Shown: in pieces, positions 58,801 through 64,000 of the stretch
Numbering within the stretch: position 1 is the stretch's first letter
Layout of the letters: every line of letters begins with the position of its first letter
Assembly (NCBI GenBank): GCA_963682055.1
Contig: OY821745.1
Location: 23,743,342-23,807,341, forward strand
Direction: 5' to 3'
Source: Primula veris
Taxonomy: Eukaryota; Streptophyta; Magnoliopsida; Ericales; Primulaceae
DNA: 64,000 nucleotides
Position numbers and translations under genes: made by a program
Notes under the pieces: generated by a model
What the model was told of the DNA's origin: nothing
Databases searched by the model: none
Seen by the model: the letters and a program-made list of their open reading frames with translations, nothing else

Positions 58801-58959
58801 TTTTTCTAAATCTATTATTTAAATTGAAACACAAATATGAGTTTGTGTTTGAAGCAATGTATTGCTAAGTCTTCAGTTCGAAGTTTCGAACGGAGTACAT
58901 AACCAAATGGTTCGATGCATTTGAGATGAGTGCAAAACCAAGAAGGGTTTAAAATATAT

Positions 58960-60850
58960 TTCCTCAATTTATTGATGGATGTATTAAACACTGATATGTC
59001 TACTTGATGAGAAGTAAAGATAAATCAGCCAAGATATTCATTCAAGTAAGAATGAATACGTGAATTCTATTGTTGAGGATTAAGACTTGTCAGAAAACAT
59101 GTTTAATCATGGGTGTTCTGTTGTGTTAATCTACCAACTTTAATCCAATGATTAAGTGTTAATCATTCAATGATAGACTATTTTTGGAAGTGTTAGATAT
59201 TGTCTAACTAGTTCCGAAATGGTATATTCACATGGATATGAATACATGATCAGTGTGATTGAAACGGTGAATATGAGACACCATTCACATAATTGTGTTG
59301 ATGGAATGACACCAATCGTTAAAGAACGACTTATTATGATCTCGAGCAAAAATGTAGTTCTTAAACGATGAATATCATGTTGATAAGTTCAGGATTAAAC
59401 TCTGAATTTGTACGGGAAGTGAGCTTTCCGCAAGCTATGTGTTGAACAAACTATCGCTTAGGAAGTTGGACCAAACAGTCAGAATTATATAAGGCATGGT
59501 GTCTGACTATAAGTTCGTGAAAGTTTGGTGCTACCTAAGAAAGGTCTCAATCTTGTTCCTTGAAGGATTTGGATAGGATCGAAAACGGTAGATTGTGTGT
59601 TCATCGGATAAGCACAAAATATAGTGCTGATCGGTTTCTAGTGCATAAGGCACATGGTTTTAAAGTGCATATAGAACATTGTTCTATGCCCGAGAAGCAT
59701 ATTTTCTAAAAGAGAAATTTTTCCGCAAAAACTCTAACGCCTGGCAAGTGTGATCAATACGTTGAGGGTTCAAAGCATTACGCTACCCAAGACATGTGAA
59801 CACTCAAACGGTGCTGGAAAAGTGGGAAAGTGAATCTTGTAAGAAAGATAAAGTGCCTCGGCATGGTAAAAGGGTAAGTAATAAAACTTCTTTTGTCCCT
59901 TGACCTTCATGAGTGAAGGTGAATCGACGATATTGAAATAATCAATGTTATCCATATAATGTGTATATGGAAAGATGCCATCAACAATGAGGTTGATAGG
60001 CACATGAGAAATAAAGTCAATTACTTTAAGTAAACTGACGGTTTTGATAATTTTAATGTCTATATTCTAATCTCTATGAAAAGACGCATCATTAATTAAT
60101 GAGAACATGTGTTTTATAAATGGAGATCTAGAGAATTAGGAACAACCCATTGGGTCGTGGTTCCGTGTAAAGTAAGCCAAGGTGCAAAAACTTATTAAGT
60201 CACTATATGGACTAAAACAAACACCTAACTTATCATATGTAGTCTCTTGTGCGTCAAGAACTGTATTAGACCAGATATAGCCAACTCAGTGAGCATACCG
60301 AGTAGGTTTGCCAATGAGGCTTCTCAGATACATGAGGTATACTGCCAATCATGAACTGCATTATACGAGATGTCCAAAATGTTTGGAGGGTATTTAGATA
60401 CCAAGTGTATCTCGAACTTTAACAGTACAAAGTCCATTAGTGGATATGTTTGTACTTAAAGAGGTTGCAGTCTTATGGAGGTCTGTAAAATAGACCTACA
60501 TAGTTGGAGAAACTGTAGAGTTAGAATTCATAACGTTGAATCAAGCTACAGAAGAGGTAGATTGGCTGAGAAGTCTTGGGAGGTATTCCAAGTGGCCAAA
60601 ATCTGTTCCCGCAATAAACGTGCACTGCTGCAGTCAGTCAGTTATTAAATGAGATCAGAATAATTTGTATAATGGAAAGTCCCGACTAAGTCATGACATA
60701 TTCGTCAGAGACACAAATCCGTAAGAGGAATTGCTAGCAAAAATTGTGGTATCCCTAGACTTTGCAAGGTCTAAGGATAATAATGCGGATCCATATACAA
60801 AATGCTTGACTCGTGGAGGAGTCAGAGCATCATCGAGGGAAATGTGGGTT
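58960..60850 (+). pseudogene. Copia integrase, RT and RNase H remnants (element B)
   Basis: Frame fragments in order: PQFIDG and YVYLMRSKDK (about 58963-59030, integrase core start); ASYVLNKLSLRKL and KVW-C (about 59420-59550, integrase end); NGDLEN (about 60120), then LIKSLYGLKQTPN (60190-60230), RT; RPDIANSVS (about 60268-60295); VDWLRSLGRYSKWPKSVPAINVHCCSQ (segments within 60560-60640) and RSKDNNADPYTKC (about 60765-60805), RNase H. The RT part with YVDD is missing between KQTPN and RPDIA. Many stops; not functional. Confidence 0.8.
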
Positions 60851-61442
60851 GAAGCCCAATAAATTGGAAACCTTCACATAAGCTACGCAACCTGTACTGG
60901 AAATTTCAGTCTCAGGTTCAATGGGAAAACTGAACTGTGCGGGTTACCGAACAAAGCACTCGAGAACATAAGTTCTCAGCCCATTTCTATGATGAAAGAG
61001 TGATAGACCTGTACCATTTTAAGGGTGAGCATGAGGCTCTTAATGAATCAAGTATCTCGAAGGTCGAGTGGGGTGAGTCAGGACACCTTTGACTTGAAAA
61101 TCACCTATAACGAGTGTATATGGTCGATACTATGTGATGAGTTAGGGCTAAATCGCTAGAGCACTCGGTTGAATTTGCCAAGGCAGTCCAGGGCCAAATA
61201 TGAACAACAACCAAAGGGCTTAGTAAGTGGTGTAGAGAGGACATTGTGTGAGTATTACCCTGGTATGCACAAACGCTAAAGGGTTCAAGGCTTTAAGGCT
61301 ACCCAATAGTAGCATATCAGATTTTACATCACTATGGCAGGTTCAAGGCGCGCTACCTGTCCTTATGTAGTGAATTCTCGTGGTTCTCTCGATTGCATTT
61401 AGTTGCACGTTGCATGTTTTAGATCGCATTCATGTGGGGGAT

Positions 61443-61984
61443 TGTTGGAAAAACTAGTGGTTTTTATTGAGTGAATGCTATTTTATTTTTAGTGGTTACA
61501 AAACCATTCATTCTCCCCATTAATGTGGGTCTTTATTTGTAAAATGAGTTACAAAGAAAAATATTTAAAATATGATGGTCTTGGTCCATTTTTTTAGAGA
61601 CTTTTTCAAGACAAGTCTCATACATGTCATAACATACATATTCACACACAAACACATATGCATACATATAGAGAGAGAGTACCGCACCACCAACGGCCCG
61701 ACCGTGACTCGGTACCGTTTCTGCCGAGTCACATGTGATAGACGTTGTACCTTGGGAACGAAGTGCCCCATTTAGCCAGAAGCAGAGGTGGCGGGGCAAA
61801 TATAGTTTAAGGAAAACTGCTTGCAGTTAACTCGTCTCGGACTTTAGTCCATTTCGGTATCATTTATTTTATTTTATGTTAAATCTTGTAATTGATATTT
61901 ATATATTTGAGGAAACCATTTTCTGTTTATTTGTTCATTTCTTTTCCATAGAAATTATTGTGTTTATTTACAACGTACCCAACA
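61443..61984 (+). repeat. 3' LTR of copia element B
   Basis: Partner of 55285-55826; preceded by CATGTGGGGGAT. Confidence 0.92.
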
Positions 61985-62467
61985 ATTTTGAGGTAAACAA
62001 AGAAGTCAATGTTTTTTCTATCAAAAATAAAATAAAAAATCAATGTTTTGAGTTTGGCGTTTGACGTGCCTGAACACATATGAAGAATAAAATATTTACA
62101 GACAAACAAGAGATGTTGATCTAGTAAATTTAGGACGACGAAATGGTTTCATCATTGAACCACGAATTGCTTTTGCAAAGTGATGCGTACACAAAAAATC
62201 ATTCATAAAGTGAGGGATTCATACTCAACTATACATCCATAAAGTATCAGAACGTATATTCAACATAGACGAGTTTTAAACAATTTCCAGGAACTTGAAT
62301 ATAATCTAGGAGTTGGGTGATGGGTTCTTCATGTAAGTAATTACGAATCCAACTGAAGATAAAATGGATAAAACCTGAATAAATAAATGTAGCAAGGCAT
62401 GACCGAGCAAAAAATGAAAGGGAGGGTGAAGAAACTACAAAACCAAAAATGGAAAATGAACGATAAA
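61985..62467. other. Spacer without a recognised gene
   Basis: Only short frames (60-76 codons) without motifs. Confidence 0.55.
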
Positions 62468-62606
62468 TGTAACACATACCGTCACCATCTGCTTTCTACC
62501 ACTAATACTGTCTGTTTTGTCCCGATTTCGTCCTCGTTTCTCGGACTGCACAGTTTTAAAAGACCTTGGTGATAGAAAGGAGGATACTCCTACCTTATAT
62601 ATCATA

Positions 62607-62885
62607 CTAGTAATCGTTCGCGTAATGCAATAAAAATATATAAAATAGTTATACTTATAATATAAATACCTGAATAATACAAAAAATATAAAATATATAA
62701 TTTAAAATTTAAAAGAATGTTTTATTATTAAAGAGCGGTAAATAGTTTTATTAGTTTTTACTTTTTATATTTTTATGTGAGTATGATATTATTGTAATTA
62801 ATATAAAAGTATATGTGTATTTTTGGAAAAAAAAATGGTTAAATTGGACAGGCTCATTTGACTTGAGTTGGCTTATTATAATAGA
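62607..62885. mobile_element. AT-rich insertion within the TRIM LTR
   Basis: Interrupts the LTR between CCTTATATATCATA and ATGATATGTACTACA, which are continuous at 63210-63237. It begins ACTAGTAATCGTTCGCGTAA, resembling the ends of a widespread plant non-autonomous repeat; type not established. Confidence 0.45.
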
Positions 62886-63067
62886 ATGATATGTACTACA
62901 TATCTAGACGATGTGTGATAGCTCACTTCTATTTACCACGGTATTTTCCTACGAAAATCCGGTTTCTTACACTCTTCCCCCCTTTAGGCACGACGTTCTC
63001 ATCGGGCACGCCGTTCTTCTGGGATTGTCAGTGCCTTCATCGACTAGACAACGGCTCTTATACCAAT

Positions 63068-63303
63068 TGTAACGACCCGGTCCTCTGACCAGACCGTCAC
63101 CATCTGCTTCCTTCCACAAATAATGTCCGTTTTGCCCTGATTTCGTCCTCGCTTCTTGGGTCGCACGACTTTAAAATGTCTTAATGATAGGAAGGAGAAT
63201 ACTCCTACCTTATATACCATATATGTACTACATATCTAGACGATGTGTGATAGCTCATTTCTGTTTACCACGGTATTTTCCTACGAAAATGCGGGTTATT
63301 ACA
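63068..63303 (-). repeat. 5' LTR of the second TRIM-like element
   Basis: TGTAACGACCCGGTC...GGGTTATTACA on the plus strand; matches 62468-62606 plus 62886-62971. Confidence 0.82.
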
Positions 63304-64000
63304 ATAAACCTATGAGAGCCGGAACACGACAAATGTGACATTACAATTATAAATCGATTAGAGTAGTTATGAAACTAACCTAAATATGAATGGAAAATGA
63401 ACGATAAACCTATGAGAGCTGGTAAGGATCACGACTGAAATTTCTATCCGTTATTTTAGTTGTTGTTAACCTATTTGGTTACAACTACACAAGGACCGGA
63501 CAAAAATTAAACATATTTGAAATTAAATTTACACGCACGTTTAACAACGGAGTTCATCCAATTCATGGGTTACATCTCCGGGACACTCACAGAGATTAGT
63601 GATATTATAAAAGTCTAAAATACATGACTCAATACTTATAAAAAACTTACCGACTCGCTCAAACTTTTTCTGCATATCTTTAGGTTGCTCATACTATATA
63701 ATTATCACTCATGACATCCCACCATTATTTCAAGTCAATAGCATCCCACCATTTTTTATCACTTTTTTACTTCACTCGTGTGTCTTGAGGTAGAGTTTTT
63801 ATAGTTTAAAAAACAAGCCTTTTACGAGCAATACTATTATCTATTTATACACACACACAAAAAAATCTTCAAAATCTTATTCATATGATCTTTATTTTCA
63901 TTCTTATATCTTTAGATTAATCTAAATCTTCTTGTCTCACACGAGTTATAGTAGATTTAGATTTGATCCGATCTCCTTAAATCAAGATTTGATCCAATCT
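63304..64000. other. AT-rich window end without a recognised gene
   Basis: Short repeats such as CATCCCACCATT (twice near 63715-63755) and GATTTGATCC(A/G)ATCT (twice at the end) but no gene. Confidence 0.55.

Larger units (their letters stand above)
55285..61984 (+). mobile_element. Degenerate Ty1/copia element B
   Basis: 542-bp LTRs (55285-55826 and 61443-61984; offset 6158, no indels) with TGTTGG...CCAACA ends and about 18 substitutions by eye (~3%). Flanks are TTTTT and ATTTT, consistent with one target duplication altered in a T run. The polypurine tract CATGTGGGGGAT precedes the 3' LTR. Integrase, RT and RNase H remnants are present in copia order but frame-broken. It aligns with element A over most of its length. 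Confidence 0.9.
62468..63303 (-). mobile_element. Second TRIM-like miniature LTR retrotransposon, with an insertion in one LTR
   Basis: On the minus strand: 5' LTR (63303-63068, 236 bp, TGTAATAACCCG...GTCGTTACA), then TTGGTATAAGAGCC (a PBS-like variant), ~95 bp of interior, a polypurine tract (AAAGGGGGGAAGAG) and the 3' LTR starting TGTAAGAAACCGG at 62971. The 3' LTR is split by ~280 bp of AT-rich sequence (about 62607-62885) and lacks ~20 bp near its far end (62468). No coding capacity. The layout fits a TRIM; the LTR family differs from the one at 43377. Confidence 0.8.

Overview
The window is plant nuclear DNA, almost certainly from a flowering plant (probably a eudicot). It carries plant-type Ty3/gypsy (Tekay/Del chromovirus-like) and Ty1/copia retrotransposons, primer-binding sites matching plant initiator tRNA-Met, a plant mobile domain gene remnant, FAR1/MuDR-type transposase sequence and one MOS2-type (G-patch/KOW) host gene copy. 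Base composition is AT-rich, with long microsatellite and minisatellite tracts. No bacterial operons, CRISPR arrays, rRNA or tRNA genes were seen. The only host-type gene recognised is the MOS2-like copy at 40702-42659, and as read it carries two frameshifts. Nearly everything else is mobile-element sequence, much of it nested.

Layout. 1-8546: a very young Ty3/gypsy element whose 5' LTR is cut by the window edge. It sits inside an older, internally deleted copia element (8547-9957) that ends in a tandem LTR duplication. 9958-12874: AT-rich spacer. 12875-20716: degenerate copia element A, which contains a truncated, reversed LTR of the same gypsy family (14222-15895). 20751-21169: foldback element with a perfect 10-bp target duplication. 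21722-25800: a decayed plant-mobile-domain gene followed on the same strand by a decayed MuDR/FAR1-type transposase that ends in a SWIM-like zinc motif and an OTU-protease-like domain. 27533-38600: a large TIR-like element holding a 40-bp minisatellite (about 2 kb) and a T-rich array, split by a young copia element on the minus strand (27709-35270, TSD CAACT). 38601-40701: spacer with degenerate direct repeats. 40702-42659: MOS2-like gene copy. 43310-43710: a TRIM-like mini-retrotransposon next to a truncated copia element of the same LTR family in the opposite orientation (43711-46831). 47113-49111: a second TIR-flanked, satellite-carrying element. 49141-49414: hairpin MITE. 52036-54040: decayed pogo/Tigger (Lemi1/Emigrant-like) DNA transposon. 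55285-61984: copia element B, sister of A. 62468-63303: a second TRIM-like element.

How the parts relate. The window is a record of successive insertions. Young elements (the gypsy at 1-8546 and the copia at 27709-35270, with LTR pairs identical or nearly so) sit in older, decayed ones. Several non-autonomous elements lie near a plausible autonomous relative: the TRIM with the 43.7-46.8 kb copia, and the deleted copia at 8.5-10 kb with the intact copia at 27.7-35.3 kb. The most unusual parts are the PMD plus transposase-OTU pair, the two TIR elements that carry minisatellites, and the TRIM/copia inverted arrangement. All calls come from reading the sequence by eye; family names are based on motif recognition, not database searches.
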